DNA of 64,000 bases. Origin: Nitrososphaerales archaeon. Lineage in GTDB: Archaea > Thermoproteota > Nitrososphaeria > Nitrososphaerales > Gagatemarchaeaceae. The notes under the pieces were generated by a model. It saw only the letters and a program-made list of their open reading frames with translations. It ran no database searches and was not told the DNA's origin. The position numbers were made by a program, and so were the translations under genes. This document shows, piece after piece, positions 1-7,730 of this stretch. Where the stretch lies: positions 62,001 to 126,000 of the forward strand of contig JAJTZB010000006.1 in assembly GCA_032906765.1 (NCBI GenBank), given 5' to 3'. The first letter of the stretch is position 1, and every line of letters starts with the position of its first letter.

Positions 1-1
1 G

Positions 2-562
2 CTGAGAGGCGCGGGTCTGCCGTTCCTGAGCCTCGTGCCCGGGGACAGGAGCGACGAATGCGAGCTGGTGCTCACGACGAGGGCCGAGGCGGGGCTGTTC
101 CGAACACCCACGATGGCCTTGGAAGACCTTGACGAGAACCTCGACGTCACCAGGGGCCAGATACTCGCCCGGCTCTCGGAGGGAGACAAGACTTTGCTGG
201 TCGGGCTCGACCCGGGTTCGAGGATTGGGATGGCCGCCTTCCTCGGCGACGCGCGTATCGCCTCTCAGACATTCAACTCCAAGGTCTATGCCTGCAATGG
301 AGTGATCAAGTTGGTGGAAGGAGTCTCCGCCAGAAGATCCTTCGTACGGATCGGCGACGGCGACCCGGGTATGGCGGCATGGCTCGCGGAGAACCTTTCG
401 ACTAGGCTCCCGAAGACCGTCGTGGAGTTGGTGGACGAATCGGGGACGTCGAGGAAGTTGCGAGTGAAGGGTCTGCAGAAGGACCAGGGCTCGGCTGCGA
501 AGATAGCGTTTCGCAAGGGCTCGCCGTTCAGGTACGACGACCGGACCTCCAGAAGTCCCTGA
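2..562 (+). CDS. Conserved hypothetical protein with RNase H-like motif (5' partial)
   Basis: The reading frame is open to the left edge, so the gene starts outside the window; a GTG at 35 is only an internal candidate. About 60 residues in lies LLVGLDPGSRIGMAAFLGD, a hydrophobic strand followed by D-P-G, as in the first strand of RuvC/RNase H-fold nucleases. That suggests, without proving, a nuclease-like or pseudo-nuclease protein. No further catalytic acids can be assigned. Its 3' end overlaps the convergent XPD helicase gene by 35 nt. The family is not one I can name, and a non-enzymatic role is possible. Confidence 0.6.
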   Translation: MRGAGLPFLSLVPGDRSDECELVLTTRAEAGLFRTPTMALEDLDENLDVTRGQILARLSEGDKTLLVGLDPGSRIGMAAFLGDARIASQTFNSKVYACNGVIKLVEGVSARRSFVRIGDGDPGMAAWLAENLSTRLPKTVVELVDESGTSRKLRVKGLQKDQGSAAKIAFRKGSPFRYDDRTSRSP

Positions 563-2402
563 CGATTGCTTGGACCTCCTGGGGCGCGAAGTCGCCGCTC
601 CTGACGTCGCTGCGCAGCCATGAAGGCATCAGCTCTCTGACAACCTTCGCGTCGAAGCGGTCGTCGAGAAGGACGACGAGGCCGCGTTTGCCAGGGTCCC
701 TGATGTGGCGGCCTGCGGCCTGGAAGGCCTTTCTCAGGGCAGGCAACCTGGAGAGCATCAGGAATGAGTCGGGTTCCCCTGCCTCCCTCAGGCAGGCGTA
801 TTCGGCGTAGAGCATCGGGGAGGGAGGAGGGAGCGAGAGCCCGACGACGAAGACCGCGTCTATCAGGTCTCCCCTGAAGTCCTCGCCCTCCGAGAAGCGC
901 CCGCCCTGGACTGCGAATAGGACCGAGCCCTTCTGCGAAGCCAGCGAGTCTACCGCGTCGGCTGCGTCCTGGTTCGACATTCCCCTGAACTCCTTGACCG
1001 TGTGCCTCTCCGGCAACCTCTTCGACGCCAACTCGGCTATCGGGTCCAGGAGCGCGTAGGAAGGTACGAACACGCAGGCCCCGTTCTCCACCACCTCGAT
1101 GACGGAGGTGATTTTGGCGGCTATCTTGGAGAACATCTGGGGGCCGCGGAGCCTGTATCGCGTGGTGACTCCTGTGTCGATTAGAGTCAGCACTGTCACG
1201 AACGACTCCGCCTGCGTCTCGTAGACCTCGGGACTACTCGAGTCAAGGCCCAGAGAGCGGAGGAACACGGAGGAGGGGTTGACAGTCGCTGACACGAGCA
1301 CAGAGCTCCTGAACCCTCCTAGGAAGTCTGGGAGCAGCTTCACCGGGTTCGGCTCAATCAGCCCGAGCGTGCTGTCCCACTTGGCGAGTACGCCGCTCTC
1401 TGACGAAGTGAGCGTCAGGAGGAAGTCGCCCACCTTCAGGACCGCGGAAGGCAGTCTCGCCTCGTAGGTAATGGACCTCCATGCCGCCGTTGAGCAAGAG
1501 TTCAGAGCGAATGTCAGGTTCTGCAGCCAGACTCCGCCCCGCTCCTCGGCTATCCTTCTGAGGAGGGAACCCCTGTCGATGTACCATCCAGCAGCCCTTC
1601 CCATCGTAGCCTCGACCTCCTGCTTGAGAATCCGCAGCGAAGAGGCGGCCTCGTCCATCAGCAGGGCCTCGGCTTCGTTGATGGCAGCCTCCATCTCGGC
1701 CAGCGTGATCTTGGCCGAGTGTATCCCCCTCATGAAGTCCCTGATGTTGTGCGCCTCGTCGACTACGAGTATCGAGTCAGAGGGCTCGATAGCGTTCTTG
1801 TCGAACAAGACGGGTTTGGAGCGGGGGTCCAGGACGTACTGGTATGGCACCACCACGACCTCCGCCTCCGCGGCGGCCAGCCTCACCAGCTCATAGGGAC
1901 AGACGTGGATAGACTCGGACCTGCGCAGCAGCTCGGGGTGTGGCGGGATGCTGTTCGCCACGCTCTCCACGGCCCGGTCGAGCTCGGCACCGAGCAGAGC
2001 GACGTTGAGGAAGTAGGAGCAGAGGTTGTTGCTCACGTTGAAACCGCAGTACCATCCGAACGCCTCCTGGGGAACCGAGCGCGATGCCCTCTTCTTCAGG
2101 AGGCAGTAGTCGAACTTGGAGGACAGCGAAGCCGCTCGGAGGGGGCGCTTCTTCTGGAGGCGGGACAGCTCCTCCACCACCCTGTGGATCTGGCGCTTGG
2201 TCCTGCACGCGTAGACGACCCTGCAGCCTGTCTCCTCAGCCGCCGCCACGGTGCCGCAGAGCACGGCCGCGGTCTTGCCGAAGCCGCTCATCGCCTCGGC
2301 GAGGGTGACGCCGCCGTCCAGGCACCGCTTGTAGACCCACAACGCAAGCTCCCTTTGACCGGGGCGGAACGAGTCGTAGGCGAAGAACGCGTCTACGTCC
2401 AA
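528..2402 (-). CDS. xpd: XPD/Rad3-type Fe-S DNA helicase
   Basis: Superfamily 2 5'-3' DNA helicase of the XPD/Rad3/DinG group, expected in nucleotide excision repair or general genome maintenance. Walker A is at residues 37-44 (AMSGFGKT) and the DEAH box at 215-218. Between them are four cysteines, C100, C119, C128 and C168, positioned as the 4Fe-4S ligands of XPD. The C-terminal helicase domain has the Q-AGR-IR motif near residue 570 (QAAGRHIRDP). The 624-residue length is normal for archaeal XPD. It is the last gene of a minus-strand run with the HD phosphohydrolase (38 nt away), tmk and DUF2070. The family call is firm; the cellular role is from family knowledge. Confidence 0.93.
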   Translation of the reverse strand: MDVDAFFAYDSFRPGQRELALWVYKRCLDGGVTLAEAMSGFGKTAAVLCGTVAAAEETGCRVVYACRTKRQIHRVVEELSRLQKKRPLRAASLSSKFDYCLLKKRASRSVPQEAFGWYCGFNVSNNLCSYFLNVALLGAELDRAVESVANSIPPHPELLRRSESIHVCPYELVRLAAAEAEVVVVPYQYVLDPRSKPVLFDKNAIEPSDSILVVDEAHNIRDFMRGIHSAKITLAEMEAAINEAEALLMDEAASSLRILKQEVEATMGRAAGWYIDRGSLLRRIAEERGGVWLQNLTFALNSCSTAAWRSITYEARLPSAVLKVGDFLLTLTSSESGVLAKWDSTLGLIEPNPVKLLPDFLGGFRSSVLVSATVNPSSVFLRSLGLDSSSPEVYETQAESFVTVLTLIDTGVTTRYRLRGPQMFSKIAAKITSVIEVVENGACVFVPSYALLDPIAELASKRLPERHTVKEFRGMSNQDAADAVDSLASQKGSVLFAVQGGRFSEGEDFRGDLIDAVFVVGLSLPPPSPMLYAEYACLREAGEPDSFLMLSRLPALRKAFQAAGRHIRDPGKRGLVVLLDDRFDAKVVRELMPSWLRSDVRSGDFAPQEVQAIVRDFWRSGRRT

Positions 2403-2440
2403 GCGGAGAGATGCGGCTTTGGTATTTTAGCCCCATTCGC

Positions 2441-3736
2441 TCAGACGGAGATCTTCGTCATGTAGCCTTCGTCCGAGAAGAGCTGCCGGGTGGCCTTCTC
2501 GACGGCTGACCTGTCCTCCTGCTTCGTGTAGATCCTCAGTATGTCCATGAAGCCGGCTATTGCGCCGACGAGCTGAAGCTCGCTCAACCTGACCGTGCGG
2601 TGCTGCGCTTTCTTCCCCTGGCCAGAGATCAGCTTGATCGATGAGAGCGCCTCCCTGGACGACGAGTAGGGGACCGAAGGCGTCGTCGACACGTCGAAGT
2701 AGATGTGCATCTTGTCGACTCCCGCTCTCTCCGCCAGGTCCAAGACGACCTGATCTCTCATCCTGCTCTTCCCGAACAGCTCCTCCACCACCCTGTCCTT
2801 CCTCTGCACGAGGCGCTCGAAGACGCACTTGACCAGGCGCCTGTTCCTGAAGTCGTTCGCGAGGCGCTTCGCTTCCTTCAGCTCCGAGTCTGTCGCGTCG
2901 AGCGTGGCCAAATCGTGCAACACGACCTCGTCCGTCATCTCGAGGTACCTATCGATGTCGGTGAGGTTCGTCAACTGGAGGGCGTCGTCGGCGAGCTTCA
3001 TCGATTGTACTAGCATCAGCTCTGCCGCCCTGACCGTCCTGTGGAAGTAGACCGCCTTGAACATCTCATATCTGGCCAAGATGAGCGCCTCGAAAGCGTA
3101 GAGGGCGGCGTCGTCAAGCGCGAGGTGCTTGTCGGCGACTCGGAGCGAGTCAATCACCCTCTGTACGTCCACCTTGCCGTACTCGACGCCGGTGAAGTAG
3201 GAGTCGCGCAGGACGTAATCCATGATGTCTGCGCTGAGGCCTCCGGCCACTATCTCGTTCATGAAGGGAGGCTTGGAAGCGTGCTTACCCACGGCGTAGG
3301 CAGACATCTTCCTGGGCGAGAAACCGTGCTTGTTCAGGATGTCCTTGATCGAGGTCTCCCTCACCACCCTCTGCGAGATGTCCTCGTGCGTGATCGTCGC
3401 CTTGTCTGCCAGCACCTCCTCGTACATGTGGGAGAACGGGCCGTGGCCTACGTCGTGGAGCAGGGCGGCGAGCCTCGCTTCTTGAACCTGCTCCGCACTG
3501 ATGTCTGTGTGCCGAGACAGCGATTCGGCTATCCCTCCTGCGACGTGCATCGCGCCGACTACGTGCTCGAAGCGGGTGTGGACGGCGCCGGGATAGACGA
3601 GGTATGCGCCGGCGAGCTGGTGGATTCTCCTCAGCCGCTGAAGGAAGGGGGAGTCGATCATCTCCCGCTCGACGTCTGTTATCTTGATGTAGCCGTGGAC
3701 AGGATCCCTGATCTCTGCCACTGGTTTGAGCGTCAT
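2441..3736 (-). CDS. HD-domain phosphohydrolase (SAMHD1/dGTPase-like)
   Basis: The protein has the HD metal-binding signature: an HTRFEH block at residues 53-58 and LLHDVGHGPFSH around 92-103. The opening IRDPVHGYIKITDVE and LQRLRRIHQ are typical of the SAMHD1/YwfO dNTP triphosphohydrolase branch. The expected role is hydrolysis of dNTPs, controlling nucleotide pools, but substrate and allosteric control cannot be read from sequence. It overlaps the stop of tmk by 4 nt, so the two are probably translationally coupled, which fits a dNTP-metabolism job beside dTMP kinase. Length (431 residues) suits the family. Confidence 0.88.
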   Translation of the reverse strand: MTLKPVAEIRDPVHGYIKITDVEREMIDSPFLQRLRRIHQLAGAYLVYPGAVHTRFEHVVGAMHVAGGIAESLSRHTDISAEQVQEARLAALLHDVGHGPFSHMYEEVLADKATITHEDISQRVVRETSIKDILNKHGFSPRKMSAYAVGKHASKPPFMNEIVAGGLSADIMDYVLRDSYFTGVEYGKVDVQRVIDSLRVADKHLALDDAALYAFEALILARYEMFKAVYFHRTVRAAELMLVQSMKLADDALQLTNLTDIDRYLEMTDEVVLHDLATLDATDSELKEAKRLANDFRNRRLVKCVFERLVQRKDRVVEELFGKSRMRDQVVLDLAERAGVDKMHIYFDVSTTPSVPYSSSREALSSIKLISGQGKKAQHRTVRLSELQLVGAIAGFMDILRIYTKQEDRSAVEKATRQLFSDEGYMTKISV

Positions 3737-4374
3737 TGCGCCGCCTTACCCTTGACCTTGGCCGCGTCGCCTGATTGAATGAGTCCGATCACTGCGGCTG
3801 TCACCGAACGGTGGGTGTCTTGGATGCTGCCAGAAGCGTCTATCAATTTCCAGCCGAACCTGAGCGCGAGTTCCTTATACGCTTCCCTCGCCCTCTCCTG
3901 AATCTTCGCATCCCTCTCATACCTGTCCTTGGTGGAAGCCCTCCTGTTGTACAAAACCGAGGGGAGCGCATCTAGGACGAGGACTGCATCTGTCTTCGGG
4001 AGTCCGACCTCGAGGTTGGAGAGCCAGTCGAGGTTGAGGCCGTTGGCAATCCCGTAGGCCAGGTTGGACTCGGTGTAGCGGTTGACTATGGAGACGTCGG
4101 AACTGGTCAGCAGTGCCTCGACCTTTGCCTTGTCCTCCCAGCGGTTGGCAGCGAAGAGCATGTGTCTCACCTCGGCCGGGTACGTCTTCTTCCCGTGCAG
4201 GAAATCGTGTATCTCATTGCCGATGGTAGTGGAGTAGTCTGGAAACGAAATCGTGGCCACCGTCAACCCCTTGGCGCGCAGCCACTCGGTGAGCAGAGAG
4301 GTCTGCGTCCGCTTGCCTGCAGCGTCTATGCCCTCTATGCCGACGAGGACGCCTTTCTTCTGAATCATCTTCAC
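3733..4374 (-). CDS. tmk: Thymidylate kinase
   Basis: dTMP kinase converts dTMP to dTDP with ATP in the cytoplasm. The P-loop is at residues 12-21 (GIEGIDAAGKRTQ), unusual in having K-R after the glycine. Further support is NRYTESNLAYGIANG, resembling the DRY-type substrate motif and its following helix, and a LID region around RRASTKDRYERD. Length (213 residues) is standard. It precedes and overlaps the HD phosphohydrolase by 4 nt and follows the DUF2070 gene after 38 nt. ThyX, which makes the substrate dTMP, is encoded 37 kb away beside the polymerase D small subunit. Confidence 0.92.
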   Translation of the reverse strand: MKMIQKKGVLVGIEGIDAAGKRTQTSLLTEWLRAKGLTVATISFPDYSTTIGNEIHDFLHGKKTYPAEVRHMLFAANRWEDKAKVEALLTSSDVSIVNRYTESNLAYGIANGLNLDWLSNLEVGLPKTDAVLVLDALPSVLYNRRASTKDRYERDAKIQERAREAYKELALRFGWKLIDASGSIQDTHRSVTAAVIGLIQSGDAAKVKGKAAQ

Positions 4375-4412
4375 CCAGACTCGTCAGTCCAATCTGACTC
4401 TAAATCCCTTTC

Positions 4413-6206
4413 TCATGCCACGAGGCTTGCGGCAAAGAGGACGAGAGTAGACAGGCCAGCGAATACTGTGTATGTCTTGGCGAGCCTCGAGCTCTTCTGC
4501 GTCATCTCCGCGAACTCATTCAGCGCCTTCGAGCCGAAGACGTCGAGTTCGCTCGTGAGGTTGCCCGAGCCGTACCTGCAGCTTGAGAGCTTGGAATCTG
4601 CCATGGTCGCGAGCTTGACTGCGGTGCTGACGATCGAGTCGGGCGGAGTCGCCTCTCCCAGCGCGTGATATCCTCGGTTCACTGTGAGGCCGCGGGCCGC
4701 GAGGTCGTGGCTGTCTGAAGTGCAGAACTCTAGCAGCCTGAAGCCTGCGACCCCGAGCGCCTTCGCTGCGGCTTCGCGAAGGCTGGGTACCGCGTTGTTC
4801 GCGTCTGCCAGTATCAGCGCCCACTTGATGCCGCCTACCTCGAACAGCATGAGGGCCAGGCCGTTCGCAGTGAGGTCTCCCGAGGCTGCAAGGCCGACCT
4901 CGCTGGAATGGGCGTATCCAATCCTGAACGGCCGAGCAGGCGCGTCTCCCACGCCTTTCATCAGGGCCGTCCATCCCTCATCTTGGAGGTCTGGAGCCTC
5001 TCTCCCAGAATCTATCGAGTTGTGAGCGTCGACCACCGCGGCATTGTATCCCAGTCGCGATGCCATGCCAACCAGCCTCTCCTCCGCCTCGGTCTCCAAG
5101 TCGTCCGAGCCGTAAGGGGCGAACGAAATCGTCAGGAGTAGATCCTTCCCGAATGCGCTGGCCGCCGCCGTGGCCTTGCCAACCTTGGAGGCGGCCGGGC
5201 CGCGCATCTTTGCCGCTTCTGGGGCCGGTCTGACAGTCGCGGCAAAAGTCTTGATGGCCTCGCTGTACTTCCTGGCGTCTGCGTTCGTCGCCATGTTGTT
5301 CTCGTGGCCGCCAGGCCTGTGAAGCGTCATTACCCGACCCACGCCTTCGAACGAGCTGGAGAGAAGCCCGGGCAGGTTGTAGCTCCCCACCGGATAGAAG
5401 GGGCCGGGGTGGACGCCGGGCAGGACGATGAACGTGTCTCCGCTATCCTGCTGGAACCTGAACACCTTGGAAGACACCGTGGCTTTCGACGAATGCGCCG
5501 CTATTATCGCCTCCAACTGTGAAGCGTTGTCGTCGGCCCATGTCTTCATGAAAGCCTGAAAGAGCCTGACTGCATTGTAGCCGCGGCTCGTCTTCCTTCT
5601 CTTGAGTACCAAGGTGAACGACGCGATGATTGCGAACGCAATGACGCCGAGGGCGACGGCGGGTCCACCGTAGACTGCCGCCCCGATGAGCGACAACGCG
5701 GCCGCGGTAGCGAACGGGTGAACGGCACTCAGGAGCACGGAGGTCGATGAACGTTCGATGAATACTCCGTTTATGACCAAGAACTCGAACCCGGCGCAGA
5801 GGAAGCCTCCGAAGACGAAGGCGTTGCCAGCCGAACGGCCTGCCGGTTGGAAGAGAGAGTAGATTATGCCGAATGCAGCGAAGACGAACCAGAGTAGCTC
5901 ACCAGCCAGGACTGCCGCGGCGCTCCTCCTGAACGAAGTGACGCTCGTCTTGTCGGCGAGCTTCGCTGCCTTTGCGATGGCGAACGACGTGAGGGAGGCA
6001 ATAACGAAAGACGCCACTAAGGCGGTCGGCGCCCGCGACGTCCCCACAGCGGCAACGCTCAGTGCGAGAGAAGATGCCCCTAAGTAGACAAGCAGGATGC
6101 GGGCAGACGGCAGTACGAAGAGGTGCCTGTACCTGGCTGCGAGGGCCTCAGTCGACGATTGTCCATCTGCGTGGCGCGTCTCATCTGAAGAATATGTTGA
6201 TGACAA
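4413..6206 (-). CDS. DUF2070 family membrane protein
   Basis: Archaeal DUF2070 protein. The first ~210 residues contain about six hydrophobic membrane segments; the rest is a large soluble domain, and a final hydrophobic segment closes the protein. The soluble part has the family signature VLPGVHPGPFYPVGSYNLP and later LHRPGGHENN and VDAHNS, whose histidines and acids look like metal ligands of a hydrolase-like centre. The function of the family is unknown. The start used is TTG at 6206, which overlaps sec61beta by 26 nt; I see no better in-frame start before the first membrane segment. It lies between sec61beta and tmk on the same strand. Confidence 0.85.
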   Translation of the reverse strand: MSSTYSSDETRHADGQSSTEALAARYRHLFVLPSARILLVYLGASSLALSVAAVGTSRAPTALVASFVIASLTSFAIAKAAKLADKTSVTSFRRSAAAVLAGELLWFVFAAFGIIYSLFQPAGRSAGNAFVFGGFLCAGFEFLVINGVFIERSSTSVLLSAVHPFATAAALSLIGAAVYGGPAVALGVIAFAIIASFTLVLKRRKTSRGYNAVRLFQAFMKTWADDNASQLEAIIAAHSSKATVSSKVFRFQQDSGDTFIVLPGVHPGPFYPVGSYNLPGLLSSSFEGVGRVMTLHRPGGHENNMATNADARKYSEAIKTFAATVRPAPEAAKMRGPAASKVGKATAAASAFGKDLLLTISFAPYGSDDLETEAEERLVGMASRLGYNAAVVDAHNSIDSGREAPDLQDEGWTALMKGVGDAPARPFRIGYAHSSEVGLAASGDLTANGLALMLFEVGGIKWALILADANNAVPSLREAAAKALGVAGFRLLEFCTSDSHDLAARGLTVNRGYHALGEATPPDSIVSTAVKLATMADSKLSSCRYGSGNLTSELDVFGSKALNEFAEMTQKSSRLAKTYTVFAGLSTLVLFAASLVA

Positions 6207-6345
6207 TTGACGCGGCGATCAGAGCTATCGATCCCACCAGAACGATTTCGGGCTTGATCTTCACCCCTTCCGTTGCCTCGTTGAAGAACGTGAGAAGACC
6301 TGCGCTGGAAGCAGGCATTGGCGCGTTCTTCTTCTTGCTGCTCAT
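6181..6345 (-). CDS. secG: Preprotein translocase Sec61beta subunit
   Basis: A 54-residue protein starting MSSKKKNAPMPASSAGLLTF, with a short polar N-terminus, the SSAGLLTFF(N/D)E block typical of archaeal Sec61beta, and one C-terminal membrane helix (EIVLVGSIALIAASIVINIFF). It is the small tail-anchored subunit of the SecYEbeta protein-conducting channel. A TATA-like element (CTTAAG, about 6370-6376) lies roughly 25 nt upstream, so the mRNA is probably leaderless. The stop overlaps the start of the DUF2070 gene, suggesting one transcript. It is short but unambiguous. Confidence 0.9.
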   Translation of the reverse strand: MSSKKKNAPMPASSAGLLTFFNEATEGVKIKPEIVLVGSIALIAASIVINIFFR

Positions 6346-6404
6346 CGATGCCGAGGGACGCCAGACCGTTCTTAAGGGTACCGCTGCGTCTTTTGCCTCA
6401 TGAA

Positions 6405-6414
6405 ACGTATATTA
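6405..6414 (+). promoter_or_regulatory. TATA element of glyA
   Basis: ACGTATATTA lies 24-33 nt before the glyA ATG. This is the spacing expected when transcription starts at or next to the start codon, and supports the ATG at 6438 rather than upstream in-frame starts. Confidence 0.55.
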
Positions 6415-6437
6415 CACAAGTCGGCTGTTTCTGGGGT

Positions 6438-7730
6438 ATGCCTCGCTACCTGCCCGACTTCAACTCCGTCCTGAAGGACGTCAAGGCGCACGAGAGATGG
6501 TTCTCTGTCAGCCTTCCGATGATCGCAAGCGAGAACGTGGCGTCGAAGTGGGTCAGGGAGGCGCTCTCATCAGACCTGGGGCACAGGTACGCCGAGGGCT
6601 GGCCCGGCGAGAGGGTCTACGCCGGATGCACGTACATCGACAAGATTGAGCTGAAGGCCATCGAGCTCGGCAAGAAGCTCTTCAAGGCTGAGTTCGTCGA
6701 CGTCCGACCGACGTCAGGGGTTGTCGCGAACCTCGCGGTCTACTCCGCCCTCAGCTCCGCCGGAGACACGATGATGGCGCTACCCATCCCTAACGGGGGG
6801 CACATCTCCACAGGGAAGAAAGAGTTCTCTGGCAGCGCAGGGCTGGTCCACGGCCTGCAGGTCGAATACTTCGCCTTCGACAAGGATGAGATGAACATAG
6901 ACGTCGACAAGACGAAAGCGCGGATCAAGGAGCTCGGGAGGCCCATTAGGATAGCCATGTTCGGGGGGAGCCTCTTTCTGTTTCCCCACCCAGTCAGGGA
7001 GCTCGCGGGGGCGGTGCAGGAGGCGGGCGCGACGGTCTGCTACGACGCTGCGCACGTTGCAGGCCTGATAGCCGGCGGCACCTTCCAGGACCCGCTGCGC
7101 GAGGGGGCGGAGGTGATGAGCTTCAGCACCCACAAGACGCTCTTCGGTCCCCAGGGAGGCGCGATAGCTGCTTCGTCGAAGTTCGCCGACTCCTTGAAGA
7201 AGGCGGTCTTTCCCGGCACGACTAGCAACCATCACCTCCACAGCGTCGCGGGCAAGGCGCTGATGTTCGCAGAGTTCCTCGAGTTCGGCAAGGCGTACGC
7301 TAGGGACGTGATCAAGAACGCCCAGACTCTGGCGGGGACTCTCGCAGGGCTCGGAGAGAAGGTGCTGGGCGAGAAGAACGGATACACAAAGTCGCACCAA
7401 GTGGCCATCGACGTCACGAAGTACTCCGACGGCGGCGTCATGGAGAAGCTGCTGGAGAGCCAGAACATCATAGTCAACAGGCAGCTGATACCGGGTGACC
7501 TGCAGGCGGGCAGGCACTACACCAACCCGGGTGGGATCAGGGTGGGGGTGGCAGAGCTGACCAGGCTTGGCATGAAGAAAGGGGATATGGTAGAGGTCGC
7601 CCAGGTCATGCACCGTGCGATGTCTGGAGACGACAAGCGTCAGGTCGTCAAGGACGTGAAGGAGATGAGGAAGGGCTTTCAGACAGTGAAGTACACGTTC
7701 GGCAAGTCACCTGCTTACCTATTCCGATAG
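6438..7730 (+). CDS. glyA: Serine hydroxymethyltransferase
   Basis: PLP enzyme interconverting serine and glycine while charging a folate or archaeal pterin with a one-carbon unit, which also feeds the methylene carrier used by ThyX. The PLP lysine is in SFSTHKTLFGPQGG (near residue 235), the substrate block IASENVASKWVREAL is at about 30-44, and the aspartate motif YDAAHVAGLI is near 200. ATG 6438 gives 430 residues, the usual archaeal length, and fits the TATA spacing; an upstream extension would add a non-family N-terminus. It diverges from sec61beta and its last 12 nt overlap the convergent polymerase gene. Confidence 0.95.
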   Translation: MPRYLPDFNSVLKDVKAHERWFSVSLPMIASENVASKWVREALSSDLGHRYAEGWPGERVYAGCTYIDKIELKAIELGKKLFKAEFVDVRPTSGVVANLAVYSALSSAGDTMMALPIPNGGHISTGKKEFSGSAGLVHGLQVEYFAFDKDEMNIDVDKTKARIKELGRPIRIAMFGGSLFLFPHPVRELAGAVQEAGATVCYDAAHVAGLIAGGTFQDPLREGAEVMSFSTHKTLFGPQGGAIAASSKFADSLKKAVFPGTTSNHHLHSVAGKALMFAEFLEFGKAYARDVIKNAQTLAGTLAGLGEKVLGEKNGYTKSHQVAIDVTKYSDGGVMEKLLESQNIIVNRQLIPGDLQAGRHYTNPGGIRVGVAELTRLGMKKGDMVEVAQVMHRAMSGDDKRQVVKDVKEMRKGFQTVKYTFGKSPAYLFR